Made by a program: the position numbers and the translations under genes | From: an uncultured Bacilli bacterium | Lineage (GTDB): Bacteria > Bacillota_I > Bacilli_A > RFN20 > CAG-826 | Assembly (NCBI GenBank): GCA_944363565.1 | Contig: CALVUI010000001.1 | Coordinates: 1-64,000, forward strand | Reading direction: 5' to 3' | DNA: 64,000 bases | Part shown: one piece after another, positions 16,618 through 27,071 of the stretch | Position numbering within the stretch: position 1 is the stretch's first letter | Layout: each line of letters opens with the position of its first letter | Notes under the pieces: generated by a model | Database searches by the model: none | Seen by the model: only the letters and a program-made list of their open reading frames with translations | Told to the model about the DNA's origin: nothing

Positions 16618-18750
16618 ATGAAGTTAGTCATCGTTGAGTCCCCGAAGAAGTGCGACACCATCGGCCGCTATCTCGGTTCGCCTTACAAAGTCATGGCCTC
16701 CCAAGGCCACATCCGGGATCTTTCGACCCGGGGCAAAGGGGCCCTCGGCATCGACATCGAACACGATTTCAAACCCGATTTCGTGGTGGCCGAAGGGAAG
16801 GAAAAGATTGTCAAGTCCTTGAAGGACGCCGCCGCCAAAAGCGACGAAGTCCTTCTTGCTACCGACCCTGACCGCGAAGGGGAAGCCATTTCGTGGCACT
16901 TAGCCGAGGTCTTGGGCCTCAACGAAGACAAGACCAAGCGCCTCCGCTTCCACGAGATCACCAAGCCGGCGATTCTCGAAGCCCTCGAAAATCCCTCGAC
17001 CATCGACATGAACCTCGTCAACAGTCAGGAGACCCGGCGGATGTACGACCGGATCATCGGCTTCAAGCTCAGCAACCTTTTGAATCGGAAGATGGGGAGT
17101 CCCTCGGCCGGGCGGGTCCAATCGGTGACCCTCCGGATGATCGTCGACAACGACGCCGAGATCAAAGCCTTCAAGCCCGAGGAATACTGGACCATCACCG
17201 CCAAGATCAAGGTCGGGGATGAGGTCCTCGAACTCGCCCTCGACAAGGTCGACGGCAAGACCGTCAAACTCAAGAACAAGGAAGAGGCCGAAGCGGTTTT
17301 GAATAGGATCGGGAGCACCATGAACCTCTCTTCTTTGGTGACCAAGCCTCGGACCGTGGCCTCGGGCCTGCCTTTCACGACCTCGACCATGCAGCAGGAA
17401 GCCTTCAACCGTTTCCGCTTCTCGACCAGCAAGACGCAACGGATCGCCCAACGGCTCTACGAAGGCCTCGACATCGGGGGCGACCACGTCGGTCTCATCA
17501 CCTACATGAGAACCGACTCGGCCCGCATTTCCCCCGAGTGGTTCAACAAGCACGCCAAACCCTTCATCCTCGAGACCTTCGGGCCCGATTACCTCGGTGC
17601 CCCCAAGGCCGCCAAGAAGGGGAACAACGCCCAGGAGGCCCACGAAGCCATTAGGCCGACCGGGACCCACCGGACCCCCGATCTCGTCGCCAAGTACGTC
17701 AGCGAAGACGAGGCCAAACTCTACCGCCTCATATACGACCGGGCCATGGCCTCGGTGATGGCCCCCAAGAAAGTCGAATCGACGACCGCCCTCTTTACGA
17801 CCGGCGGCTTGACCTTCAAGGCCACCGGATCGGTGACGATCTTCAAGGGATATGAAGCGATATATGGCGAATTTGCGGAGAAAGACGAAAAAGAACTCCC
17901 GCGCTTGAATGAGGGTCAGGACTACGAAACCGCCAGCAAGGACGGGGAGCAGAAGTTCACCCAACCCCCGGCCCGCTATAGCGAAGCCAAGGTCGTCAAG
18001 CTGATGGAAGAAAAGGGGATCGGCCGTCCGTCGACCTACGCCTCCACCATCGATGTTTTGATCAAGCGGGGCTATGTCACCAGCAAAGGTGGCATCCTCA
18101 CCCCGACCGAAACCGGGATCAGGACTACCCAGGTCTTGGAAAAGTATTTCCCGGAAATCGTCTCCGACAAATATACGGCCGACATGGAGTCGACCTTGGA
18201 CGAGATCGAGGAAGGGAAGGAGACCAAGCTCAAGGCCATGAAGGACTTCTATTTCCCCTTCATCAAGAAGTTCGACGAGGTCTCCAGCGTCATGTACAAG
18301 GATCCGCCGGTCGAAACCGGGGAGATGTGCCCGATGTGCGGCTCGCCCCTCATCATCAGAAAGGGACCCTATGGGACCTTCACGGCCTGCTCAAACTACC
18401 CCAAGTGTCGTTACATCAAGAAGGAAGAGAAGGAAAAGCCGGTCGAGACCGGGGAGATGTGCCCCGAATGTGGGAAACCTTTGGTTTACCGTAAGGACAA
18501 GAAGGGCCAAACCTTCGTGGCCTGTTCCGGCTTCCCGAAGTGCCGTTACATCAAGGGCAATGAAAATGCCCAAAAGAAAGAAAAGAAAACCTACACCGAG
18601 GCCGATTACGTCAAACCCTGCCCCAACTGCAAAGACGGCCACCTCGTCGTCAAGCAGGGCAAGAAGGTGAAGTTCCTCGGCTGCACCAATTTCCCGAAGT
18701 GCCGTTACCATGAGTGGCTCCCCAAGGAAGACGAAGGACATAACGGTTGA
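16618..18750 (+). CDS. topA: DNA topoisomerase I
   Basis: Type IA topoisomerase relaxing negative supercoils. TOPRIM domain at the N-terminus (MKLVIVESPKK and TDPDREGEAISWH), the catalytic Tyr296 in TYMRTDSARIS, and three C-terminal zinc-binding repeats of the form CPxCG...CSNYPKCRY, CPECG...CSGFPKCRY and CPNC...CTNFPKCRY (from about residue 570). 710 aa, close to the Bacillus enzyme. Overlaps trmFO by 41 bases. Confidence 0.97.
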   Translation: MKLVIVESPKKCDTIGRYLGSPYKVMASQGHIRDLSTRGKGALGIDIEHDFKPDFVVAEGKEKIVKSLKDAAAKSDEVLLATDPDREGEAISWHLAEVLGLNEDKTKRLRFHEITKPAILEALENPSTIDMNLVNSQETRRMYDRIIGFKLSNLLNRKMGSPSAGRVQSVTLRMIVDNDAEIKAFKPEEYWTITAKIKVGDEVLELALDKVDGKTVKLKNKEEAEAVLNRIGSTMNLSSLVTKPRTVASGLPFTTSTMQQEAFNRFRFSTSKTQRIAQRLYEGLDIGGDHVGLITYMRTDSARISPEWFNKHAKPFILETFGPDYLGAPKAAKKGNNAQEAHEAIRPTGTHRTPDLVAKYVSEDEAKLYRLIYDRAMASVMAPKKVESTTALFTTGGLTFKATGSVTIFKGYEAIYGEFAEKDEKELPRLNEGQDYETASKDGEQKFTQPPARYSEAKVVKLMEEKGIGRPSTYASTIDVLIKRGYVTSKGGILTPTETGIRTTQVLEKYFPEIVSDKYTADMESTLDEIEEGKETKLKAMKDFYFPFIKKFDEVSSVMYKDPPVETGEMCPMCGSPLIIRKGPYGTFTACSNYPKCRYIKKEEKEKPVETGEMCPECGKPLVYRKDKKGQTFVACSGFPKCRYIKGNENAQKKEKKTYTEADYVKPCPNCKDGHLVVKQGKKVKFLGCTNFPKCRYHEWLPKEDEGHNG

Positions 18751-20017
18751 TGTCATCGGTGGGGGCCTAGCCGGAAGCGAGGCCGCCTACTACCTTTTGA
18801 AGCGCGGCTACCATGTCCGGCTTTACGAAAGGCGCCCGAAGTATGACGACCACGCCCACGAGACCGGCCTCTATGGGGAACTGGTCTGTTCCAATTCCCT
18901 CAAGGGCAAGGCCGTGGAAAACGCTTGCGGTCTTTTGAAGGAAGAAATCCGGGCCCTCGGCTCTATCATCATGGAGGCTTCGAGCCAAAGCGAAGTCCCG
19001 GCCGGCAATGCCCTGGCCGTCGATCGGACGGCCTTCGCCACCTATATTACCGACAAGCTTCGTTCTTTCGATAATTTTGAAGAAATCCCCTCAGAAGTGG
19101 CTTCTTTTAACGAAAATCCTACCATTTTGGCCACCGGTCCCCTGACCGACGGACCCTTGTTGGAGGCCATTTCGGGCCTCACCGGATCCCATGGTTTTTC
19201 GTTTTACGATGCCTCCGCGCCGATTGTGAAAAAGAGTTCCGTCGATTTCTCGGTCGCCTATTTCAAGTCCCGTTATGGGCAAGGGGACGAAAGCTATATC
19301 AACTGTCCCTTCCACAACAAGCAGGACTACCTGAACTTCGTCGATGAACTGGTGAATGCCAAGAAGGCCCTGCTCCACGAGGAGTCGTCTTATTTCGAAG
19401 GTTGTCTTCCGATCGAAGTCCTGGCTTCCAGGGGCAAAGATACCTTGAGGCACGGGCCTTTGAAGCCGATGGGCCTCGAGCAAGAAGGGATCAGGCGGCC
19501 CTACGCCGTCGTCCAACTTAGACAGGATGACTTATTGGGGGAGTGCTACAACATCGTCGGCTTCCAGACCAACCTGACCTACGGGGAACAGAAGCGGGTC
19601 TTTTCGATGATCCCGGGACTGGGCAAGGCCGAGTTCGTCCGTTACGGCTTGATGCACCGGAACTTCTTCCTCGATTCCCCCCGGGTCCTCAATCAGGACT
19701 TTTCCTTCAAGAACAAGGATAACGTCTTCGTGGCCGGCCAGATGAGCGGGGTCGAGGGCTATGTCGAATCGGCAGCATCGGGTCTGGCCTCCGCGATTTA
19801 CCTCGACCGGCGCCTGAGGGGCCTGGACTTCGTCCCTTTCCCCACCGACACGATGCTCGGGGCGTTGCTGCGTTATGTCACTTGCTTCCCGGGGCCGCGC
19901 CTTGAGCCGATGAACGCCAACTGGGCCCTTCTACCGGGAACTACCAAGGACAAGCGGAAGGAAGTAGCCGAACATAGCCTAATGGAAATCAGGAAGTACC
20001 ATGAACAGCTATCCTGA
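18710..20017 (+). CDS. trmFO: Folate-dependent tRNA-U54 methyltransferase TrmFO
   Basis: Makes ribothymidine 54 in tRNA using methylenetetrahydrofolate and FAD. The FAD-binding GxGxxG-type motif is VIGGGLAGSEAAYYLLKRGY near the N-terminus; GLYGELVCSNSLKG and VAGQMSGVEGYVESAASGL are family signatures. 435 aa, normal. The only sensible start (ATG 18710) lies 41 bases inside topA; no better in-frame start exists before the FAD motif. Its end overlaps xerC by 17 bases. Confidence 0.96.
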   Translation: MSGSPRKTKDITVDVIGGGLAGSEAAYYLLKRGYHVRLYERRPKYDDHAHETGLYGELVCSNSLKGKAVENACGLLKEEIRALGSIIMEASSQSEVPAGNALAVDRTAFATYITDKLRSFDNFEEIPSEVASFNENPTILATGPLTDGPLLEAISGLTGSHGFSFYDASAPIVKKSSVDFSVAYFKSRYGQGDESYINCPFHNKQDYLNFVDELVNAKKALLHEESSYFEGCLPIEVLASRGKDTLRHGPLKPMGLEQEGIRRPYAVVQLRQDDLLGECYNIVGFQTNLTYGEQKRVFSMIPGLGKAEFVRYGLMHRNFFLDSPRVLNQDFSFKNKDNVFVAGQMSGVEGYVESAASGLASAIYLDRRLRGLDFVPFPTDTMLGALLRYVTCFPGPRLEPMNANWALLPGTTKDKRKEVAEHSLMEIRKYHEQLS

Positions 20018-20927
20018 TCCCCATTTCCAAGGCTTCCTCGATTATCTGACCTTCGAAAGGCGTTATTCCCAAGCCACCGTTGAAAACTACGGCCGCGACA
20101 TCGTGGCCTTTTTGCGTTACGAGAGCCGACAGGGGAAGGACTATCTGAAGGCCGACCGCCAGGAGATCAGGGAACATCTTTCCGCCCTTTTGACCAAGGG
20201 CCTCAGCAAGAGATCGCTTTCCCGCCATATCTCGGCCCTCCGTGATTTCTATGGTTATCTCAAGAAACAAGGGGTAGTGATGGAAGACCCCTTAGACCTA
20301 GTCAAGGCTCCACCTTCCGGGAGCACCTTGCCTGATGTCTTGACCCCCAAGCAGGTTGATGAATTGTTCAGCGCGGTCGAAAGGGGCGGTGAGCCCTTGG
20401 CCCTTAGGGACGTCGCCATTTTGGAGGTCCTTTATTGCTCTGGCATCAGGGCCAGCGAGCTGGTAGCCCTGACCCTCAGGAGTCCCAATTTCTCGACCAT
20501 GACCATGCGTTTGATCGGGAAGGGGAACAAGGAAAGGATCGTTCCATTGAGCCAGCATGCGAAGGCCGCTATCGAAGCATATCTTGGCTTTTTGCGGCCG
20601 AAATTGCTTTCTAGGTCTGAGAAAAAGACGGAAATCCTCTTTCTCAATTCCAAGGGGGAACCGCTGACCGTTCGAGGGCTTCAATACATTTTGAAACACA
20701 TCGATGAGAAGTACGCCCTGCGGCTCGGACTCCATCCCCACGAGATCCGCCATAGCTTTGCCACCCATCTCTTCGAGCAGGGGGCCGACCTCCGTCTCAT
20801 CCAAGAACTTCTGGGCCATGAATCCCTCAATACGACCCAGGTCTATACCCACCTCTCGAACAAGGCGATGAGGGAGCAGTATTTGGCCCATTTCCCAAGA
20901 GCTAAGAAGAAAGAAGAACCCAAATAG
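20001..20927 (+). CDS. xerC: Site-specific tyrosine recombinase XerC
   Basis: Resolves chromosome dimers at dif with XerD. N-terminal SAM-like DNA-binding domain (about 5-85) and catalytic domain with Arg150 (GIRASEL), His247-x-x-Arg250 (HEIRHSF), His273 (LGHES) and nucleophile Tyr282 (VYTHLS). 308 aa. The position after trmFO is the standard xerC (codV) locus, so it is the housekeeping recombinase and not a phage integrase. clpQY and codY, which follow in Bacillus, are absent. Confidence 0.94.
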   Translation: MNSYPDPHFQGFLDYLTFERRYSQATVENYGRDIVAFLRYESRQGKDYLKADRQEIREHLSALLTKGLSKRSLSRHISALRDFYGYLKKQGVVMEDPLDLVKAPPSGSTLPDVLTPKQVDELFSAVERGGEPLALRDVAILEVLYCSGIRASELVALTLRSPNFSTMTMRLIGKGNKERIVPLSQHAKAAIEAYLGFLRPKLLSRSEKKTEILFLNSKGEPLTVRGLQYILKHIDEKYALRLGLHPHEIRHSFATHLFEQGADLRLIQELLGHESLNTTQVYTHLSNKAMREQYLAHFPRAKKKEEPK

Positions 20928-21008
20928 CGATTTTCCTTCCTAAAGGAAGAGCATTGTGGTATCCTCCATCCCGGCCTTTTCAAAAGGCTAATACGCACCC
21001 CATGGATT

Positions 21009-21065
21009 CAGCGCCGTGTTCTCCGCCGGGCGAAGCAGCTTAAAAAGCGGCGGAGTGGTCGGCTG
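21009..21065 (+). promoter_or_regulatory. Structured leader before rpsB
   Basis: CTCCGCC (21021-21027) and GGCGGAG (21049-21055) form a 7-bp stem that encloses a small GCTT/AAGC hairpin; GCCG (21013-21016) and CGGC (21060-21063) extend the helix outside. The element lies about 40 bases upstream of the rpsB start in a 177-bp spacer with no gene. rpsB leaders for S2 autoregulation are known in bacteria; whether this is one is inference. Confidence 0.4.
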
Positions 21066-21104
21066 TTCGAAGTGGGGGAGGCTCAAACAAATGGAGGTCA
21101 CCAA

Positions 21105-22135
<1,031 letters not shown>

Positions 22136-22136
<1 letters not shown>

Positions 22137-22984
22137 TGGCCGACAAGAATTTCATCGAACTCCTCAAGACCCTCCGTGATCGGACCGGGGCGGGGATGAT
22201 GGACTGCAAACGGGCCCTCCTCGACGCCGAAAACGACATCGAGAAGGCCATCGACATCCTGAGGCAGAAGGGCATCGTCAAGGCCGCCAGCAAGGCCGGC
22301 CGCGTTGCCGCCGAAGGCCTCACCAACGTCAAGATCTGCGAGAAGTGCGGCTCGGCCGTCATCCTCGAGGTCAACTGCGAGACCGACTTCGTCTCGGCCA
22401 GCGACAAGTTCCACGAACTCGTCTCCAAGGTGACCGATACCATCCTCGAGAAGAAGCCGGCCACCCTCGAAGAAGCCCGCGAATTGACCGCCCCCTTCTT
22501 TGCCGATGCCACCATCGCCATGGGCGAGAAGATGGAGCTCCGCCGCTTCGAGATTCTGAAGCTTGGCGAAGGCCAGGCCTTTGGGTCCTACATCCATATG
22601 GGTGGGAAGATCTCGGTTCTTGCCCTCCTCAGCAAGCCGACCGAACTGGCGAAGCCCCTTTGCATGAGCATCGCCGCCAATAGCCCGAGCTACTGCAAGC
22701 TCGAGGACATCCCGAATAGCGTCCGCGAACGGGAAACCTCGGTCGCTTCCGAAGAAGTCAAGAACGATCCGAAACTGGCCAACAAGCCGGATGCCGTCAA
22801 GGCCCAGATCGTCGAGCGGAAGGTCGACAAGGTCCTCTCCCAGAACTGCCTCTATCTCCAGAAGTACGTCATGGATGAATCCGTGGTCGTCGGAGACCTC
22901 CTCAAGAAGGAAGGCCTCGACGTCGTCCGCTTCGTTCGTTACCAAGTCGGTGAAGGCGTCGAAAAACCGGCCTGCTGCGAATAA
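22136..22984 (+). CDS. tsf: Elongation factor Ts
   Basis: Guanine-nucleotide exchange factor for EF-Tu. N-terminal UBA-like domain (LKTLRDRTGAGMMDCKRAL, about 10-28) and the TDF motif in VNCETDFVSASDKF (about 79-92). 282 aa. Unusual are cysteines at 68 and 71 (ICEKCG), at 81 beside the TDF motif, where Ser is common, and the C-terminal CCE. They may be chance or bind metal. Followed by a strong terminator. Confidence 0.95.
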
Positions 22985-22995
22985 ATCGCCATTAA

Positions 22996-23023
22996 GGGGA
23001 GGGGTAGAACCCCTCCCTTTTTT
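22996..23023 (+). terminator. Terminator of rpsB-tsf
   Basis: GGGAGGGG (22997-23004), loop TAGAA, CCCCTCCC (23010-23017), then TTTTTT. The T-tract sits at the -35 position of the next promoter. Confidence 0.93.
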
Positions 23024-23040
23024 CATGACAGCATTTTGTT

Positions 23041-23052
23041 TACAATTAGCCC
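23041..23052 (+). promoter_or_regulatory. Leaderless promoter of the PAP2 gene
   Basis: TACAAT at 23041-23046, then 6 bases and ATG 23053. The -35 region (23018-23023) is the T-tract of the tsf terminator. No Shine-Dalgarno site. Confidence 0.55.
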
Positions 23053-23985
23053 ATGCGCGCCAAGATCGTCAATTTCCTCAAAACCAATTGGCCCTTGCTG
23101 CTCGTTCTTTTCCTTGTCTATCTCGTTGCCACCGTTCTTTTCGTCTACGGCCACTTCAATGACCGGACCGTGGCCCTCGATGCCTACGATCCGACTTCGA
23201 TCGTGGCTCGCTTAGTGGCCGGTTATGGCCCTATCCCCCTCTTTCTTACGATGATGGTCTTAGGGGTCATCGCCATCGTTATCGATTCCCGTCATAAGCT
23301 CTGGCTCACGATCCTCAAATGGTTGATCGGGGTCGTCCTCATCGGAGCCGGGCTATATTTCATGGTCTTCAAGGCCGTCGAGTATCGTTCTGGTTACCCT
23401 TTGGCCGCCACCTTGGTAGTGGGACTCCTAGTGACCCTTCTCACCGTGGCCGGAGCCTACTGGTTCGTCCGTAACATTTCCTCGTCGCTTCTACTGAAGG
23501 CGGCGATCGTGATCGCGGCCATCGCGATCCTGGAATACGGGATCGGGGAGATCGTCAAACCCCTTTGGTCGCGGCCCCGTCCCTATCTTCTTTTCGAAGT
23601 AAAGGACCTCGATCCCTTCCTTCCCTGGTTTATGCCGGGGGCCGGAAAGGACATCAAGGCCTTGATTGATCCCATGACTTTATTCGATCCCGCGGAGTTC
23701 TCTGACTACTTCAAATCCTTCCCCAGCGGCCACACTTCCCACTCCTTGCTTTTGCTTTCCACTTCGACCATCCTTCTTTCCCTCAAACCCAAGAGCCGGA
23801 AGTACGTCTTCGTCGCCGCCATCGTCGGGGCCCTCTTCGGCTTCTTCGTCGCCTATGGGCGCATCCTTATCGGGGCCCATTACCTGACCGACACGATGGC
23901 GGGCTTCAGCCTCACCTTCCTTCTTTATCTATTTATCGGCCTCCCGTTCGTCCTAAAGTTGTCGGGGACCGCCGAAAATAGTTAA
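23053..23985 (+). CDS. PAP2-family membrane phosphatase
   Basis: 310 aa with six or so transmembrane helices. The three phosphatase motifs are KPLWSRPRP (about 172-180), FPSGHTSHS (about 221-229) and GRILIGAHYLTDTMAG (about 270-285), the type 2 phosphatidic acid phosphatase active site on the outer face of the membrane. Substrate is unknown: undecaprenyl pyrophosphate or phosphatidyl phosphates are the usual candidates. Neighbouring uppS and cdsA would fit either lipid pathway. Confidence 0.9.
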   Translation: MRAKIVNFLKTNWPLLLVLFLVYLVATVLFVYGHFNDRTVALDAYDPTSIVARLVAGYGPIPLFLTMMVLGVIAIVIDSRHKLWLTILKWLIGVVLIGAGLYFMVFKAVEYRSGYPLAATLVVGLLVTLLTVAGAYWFVRNISSSLLLKAAIVIAAIAILEYGIGEIVKPLWSRPRPYLLFEVKDLDPFLPWFMPGAGKDIKALIDPMTLFDPAEFSDYFKSFPSGHTSHSLLLLSTSTILLSLKPKSRKYVFVAAIVGALFGFFVAYGRILIGAHYLTDTMAGFSLTFLLYLFIGLPFVLKLSGTAENS

Positions 23986-24010
23986 AACGTTATCGCTTAG
24001 TAGCTAGAAT
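23982..24010 (+). promoter_or_regulatory. Promoter of pyrH
   Basis: TTAAAA (23982-23987), 17 bases, TAGAAT (24005-24010). An ATG directly abuts the -10 at 24011 and cannot be in the transcript if this promoter is used; ATG 24020 is 9 bases after the -10 and would be almost leaderless. Confidence 0.5.
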
Positions 24011-24019
24011 ATGGGGAAC

Positions 24020-24742
24020 ATGGAACCGCTGTACAAAAGAGTCGTGGTCAAGGTCTCGGGGGAAGCCCTGGCCGATAGCCGTGACAAGACCATCCTCGAC
24101 CAAAGGAAGATCGAGGAAACGGCCACTGCCATCAAGCAGGTGGCCGACATGGGCGTCCAAGTGGCGGTCGTGGTCGGGGCCGGCAACATTTGGCGCGGCC
24201 GCTTGGCCGACAAGATCGGCATCGACCGCTCGACCGGCGACTACATGGGGATGCTCGGGACCATCATCAATGCCTTGGCTCTCCAGAATGCCTTTGAGAA
24301 GAAGGGCCTACCGACCCGGGTCATGAGTTCCATCAACGTCCCCCAGGTCTGCGAACCCTATATCAGACGCAAGGCCATCTCCCATCTAGAGAGCGGCCAC
24401 GTCGTCATCTTCGCCGGCGGGACCGGGAATCCCTATTTCACGACCGATACGACGGCCAGCCTCAGGGCCCTCGAAATCGGGGCCGATTCGATCCTGATGG
24501 CCAAAAACGGGATCGACGGGGTTTACGACAAAGATCCGAACCGTTATGACGACGCCGTCTTATTGACCCACCTTTCCTACCGCGAGGTCCTGGAAAGGAA
24601 GCTGGAGGTCATGGATCTGACGGCGGTCGCGATGCTAGAAACCAGCGACATCGTCATTCGGGTATTCGGCATGGAGGATGCTTCCTGCATCTCCAAGGCC
24701 ATTAGGGGAGAAATCGGTGGCACGACCATCGGAAAGGAGTAA
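24020..24742 (+). CDS. pyrH: UMP kinase
   Basis: Phosphorylates UMP to UDP; amino-acid-kinase fold. Family segments: YKRVVVKVSGEAL at the start, GAGNIWRGR, DYMGMLGTIINALALQ and GGTGNPYFTTDT. 240 aa from ATG 24020; ATG 24011 (243 aa) is in frame but lies at the edge of the probable -10 box. pyrH-frr-uppS-cdsA-dxr-rseP is the conserved Bacilli order. Confidence 0.95.
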   Translation: MEPLYKRVVVKVSGEALADSRDKTILDQRKIEETATAIKQVADMGVQVAVVVGAGNIWRGRLADKIGIDRSTGDYMGMLGTIINALALQNAFEKKGLPTRVMSSINVPQVCEPYIRRKAISHLESGHVVIFAGGTGNPYFTTDTTASLRALEIGADSILMAKNGIDGVYDKDPNRYDDAVLLTHLSYREVLERKLEVMDLTAVAMLETSDIVIRVFGMEDASCISKAIRGEIGGTTIGKE

Positions 24743-24747
24743 GGACC

Positions 24748-25293
24748 ATGGATCCGATTTTGAATGAAGCCGAAGGGAAGATGGAGAAATCCATCGGGGC
24801 CTTCAAAGAACATCTGGGACGCCTGAGGAGCGGGCGCGCCAACCCGGCGATGCTTAACGGCATCCTCTGCGATTATTACGGGGACAAGATGGACATATTG
24901 AGCCTCAGCAGCGTCTCGATGCCCGAACCCCGCCAGCTTTTGGTCAAGCCCTATAGCCGGGAGGACGTCAAGACCATCGGGGCGGCGATTGCCTCGGCCA
25001 ATCTAGGGATCAACCCCCAGATCGAAGCCGACTGCATCCGTCTCATCGTTCCGCCGCTGACCGAAGATCTCCGCAAATCCATCGCCAAAGAAGCGAAATC
25101 GCTGGCTGAGGATGCGAAGGTTTCGATCAGGAACATCCGCCGGGACTACATGGATCTCCTCAAGGAAGATGACACCATGAGCGATGACTACCGCGACCGG
25201 GTCAAGGCCGATTTGGAAAAGTCGACCTCTAACTTCCTGACCAAGATCGATGGCATTTTGGCCGAAAAGACCAAGGAAATCATGACCATTTAA
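24748..25293 (+). CDS. frr: Ribosome recycling factor
   Basis: Splits post-termination ribosomes with EF-G. 181 aa; LRSGRANPAMLNGI and YYGDKMDILSLSSVSMPEPR are diagnostic, and the C-terminal helix ends KIDGILAEKTKEIMTI. Shine-Dalgarno AAAGGAG overlaps the pyrH stop. One base separates it from uppS. Confidence 0.97.
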   Translation: MDPILNEAEGKMEKSIGAFKEHLGRLRSGRANPAMLNGILCDYYGDKMDILSLSSVSMPEPRQLLVKPYSREDVKTIGAAIASANLGINPQIEADCIRLIVPPLTEDLRKSIAKEAKSLAEDAKVSIRNIRRDYMDLLKEDDTMSDDYRDRVKADLEKSTSNFLTKIDGILAEKTKEIMTI

Positions 25294-25294
25294 G

Positions 25295-26020
25295 ATGGCC
25301 GAATTCCAGCTTCGCAAAATACCCGCCCACGTGGCTTTCATCATGGACGGCAACGGCCGCTGGGCCAAAGCCCGGGGCTTAGCCCGTCATTTCGGGCACA
25401 AGGAAGCCTGCCTACGGCTACGGGAGATTTTCGATACCTGTCTGGAATACGGCATCTCTTATTCTTCCTACTACGCCTTCTCGACCGAGAATTGGGATCG
25501 GCCCCAAGAGGAAATCGATCATCTGATGGATTACCTCGAGGAGTTCTTCGAACGCGATCTTCCCTACATCAAAAGCAAAGGCGGTCGCATCGTCATCTCC
25601 GGTGACCTAGGCAGAATCCGGGAAAAAACCCGCAAAACCTGCTTCGAAGCCATGGATTCGACGAAGGACAATTCGACCCACACCATGAACATCTGCCTCA
25701 ATTACGGGGGCAGGGACGAGATCGTGAGGGCCGCCAAGGCCTTTGTTAGAGACGTGGAAGAGGGGAAGGTCGCCATTGATGACCTCACCGACGAGACCTT
25801 CAAGAACTACCTTTGGAACCCAGCGCTGCCCGATGTTGATTTGATGATCAGGACCTCGGGGGAAGTGCGCCTTAGCAACTTCATGCTCTACCGCTTGGCC
25901 TATGCCGAGCTGGTCTTCGTCGAGGTCAAATGGCCGGATTTCAGAAGGCCCCAGTTCATCGAATGCTTGAAGGAATTCCAGAAGCGGGGCCGCCGGTTCG
26001 GAGGTTTGGAAAATGAATAA
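25295..26020 (+). CDS. uppS: Isoprenyl (undecaprenyl) diphosphate synthase
   Basis: Cis-prenyltransferase making undecaprenyl diphosphate, the lipid carrier for cell wall glycans. HVAFIMDGNGRWAKARG (about 10-26) holds the catalytic Asp; YYAFSTENWDRP and LMIRTSGEVRLSNF (usual SGE.RLSNFL) are family motifs. 241 aa. Overlaps cdsA by 8 bases. Confidence 0.96.
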   Translation: MAEFQLRKIPAHVAFIMDGNGRWAKARGLARHFGHKEACLRLREIFDTCLEYGISYSSYYAFSTENWDRPQEEIDHLMDYLEEFFERDLPYIKSKGGRIVISGDLGRIREKTRKTCFEAMDSTKDNSTHTMNICLNYGGRDEIVRAAKAFVRDVEEGKVAIDDLTDETFKNYLWNPALPDVDLMIRTSGEVRLSNFMLYRLAYAELVFVEVKWPDFRRPQFIECLKEFQKRGRRFGGLENE

Positions 26021-27071
26021 ACTCGAACCCCGGAAGATGGACGAAAAAGCCAAGGTCTCCCTGAAATCGAGGGCCATCGTGGCCGCCGTCTTGATCGCCC
26101 TCTTGGTCCCGACCATCGTCTTCGGCAGTTATTTGATGCTGGCGGTCATCACCGTCTTCTTGCTGATCGCCGTCCACGAAGTGGTGCGGGCCCCGGGCAA
26201 GAAGTTCCACCCCTGGGTTTACATTCTGACCTTCCTCTTCACCCTCTTGGTCTATGGTTGGTTTTTGATCAAGTCCAACGTCCAGGAAGCCATTCTCTTG
26301 CCTCCGGGGCAAGGCTTTGAGTTTTCCTTGGAGAGGTATTTTTCGACCCTCAACATTTCTCTTTTCGCCGTCTGTGCGATGGTCGGCCTCTTCTTCCTCG
26401 GGGCCATCTTGGACAAGGATTTCTCCCTCGGTGACCTGACCTACATGGTGGTCATGATCCTGATGCTCGGGATCGGTTTCCAAGCCGTTTTGTTCATTCG
26501 TTATTACCCCTTCTACCTCTTTACCTTCGATGAGGCCTTCTCGGGCCAAACCCTGATCCTTGCTACCGTCGGGAAGGATCTTGGGAGCAATCCCGGCTTT
26601 GCCTATGGGGTCTCCTCGGAACTCTTCTTCTTCGTGGCCGCTGGTGTGGTCCTCAACGATACCTTCGCCTACTTCGTCGGTTCGGCTTTCGGGCGCCACC
26701 CCCTCAACAAACGGGTCTCGCCCCGCAAGAGCGTCGAAGGTTTGGTCGGCGGTTGGGTCGTCTCTTTCGTCCTGATGGCGGCCTTTGGTTTGGCCCTCGC
26801 TGGCACCGGCTATCCGATGCTTCCGACCCTTGATATCGAGCATTGGTATTGGATTTTGCTATTGGCCTTCATGATCCCGGCCTTCTCGGACCTCGGTGAC
26901 CTGAGCTTCTCCCTCATCAAACGTTACTTCAATGTCAAGGATTACGGGGTCATCTTCAGAGCCCACGGCGGGGTCCTCGACCGGGCCGATTCGGTGATCT
27001 TCGCCTTCATCGGGACCGCCATCTTCCTAGTCCTCATTTCCGGCAACTGGAACGTCTTCCTGATGGCATGA
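26013..27071 (+). CDS. cdsA: Phosphatidate cytidylyltransferase
   Basis: Makes CDP-diacylglycerol from phosphatidate and CTP. About eight transmembrane helices; the C-terminal signature SLIKRYFNVKDYG..HGGVLDRADS is the full CdsA pattern (about 302-330). 352 aa, longer than Bacillus CdsA (269 aa) because of extra hydrophobic segments between the first helices and the core. Shine-Dalgarno GGAGG lies in the end of uppS. Overlaps dxr by 4 bases. Confidence 0.94.
   Translation: MNKLEPRKMDEKAKVSLKSRAIVAAVLIALLVPTIVFGSYLMLAVITVFLLIAVHEVVRAPGKKFHPWVYILTFLFTLLVYGWFLIKSNVQEAILLPPGQGFEFSLERYFSTLNISLFAVCAMVGLFFLGAILDKDFSLGDLTYMVVMILMLGIGFQAVLFIRYYPFYLFTFDEAFSGQTLILATVGKDLGSNPGFAYGVSSELFFFVAAGVVLNDTFAYFVGSAFGRHPLNKRVSPRKSVEGLVGGWVVSFVLMAAFGLALAGTGYPMLPTLDIEHWYWILLLAFMIPAFSDLGDLSFSLIKRYFNVKDYGVIFRAHGGVLDRADSVIFAFIGTAIFLVLISGNWNVFLMA

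Noticed and set aside
20001-20927. Phage or island integrase
   Set aside because: Gene order after topA and trmFO identifies it as housekeeping xerC.
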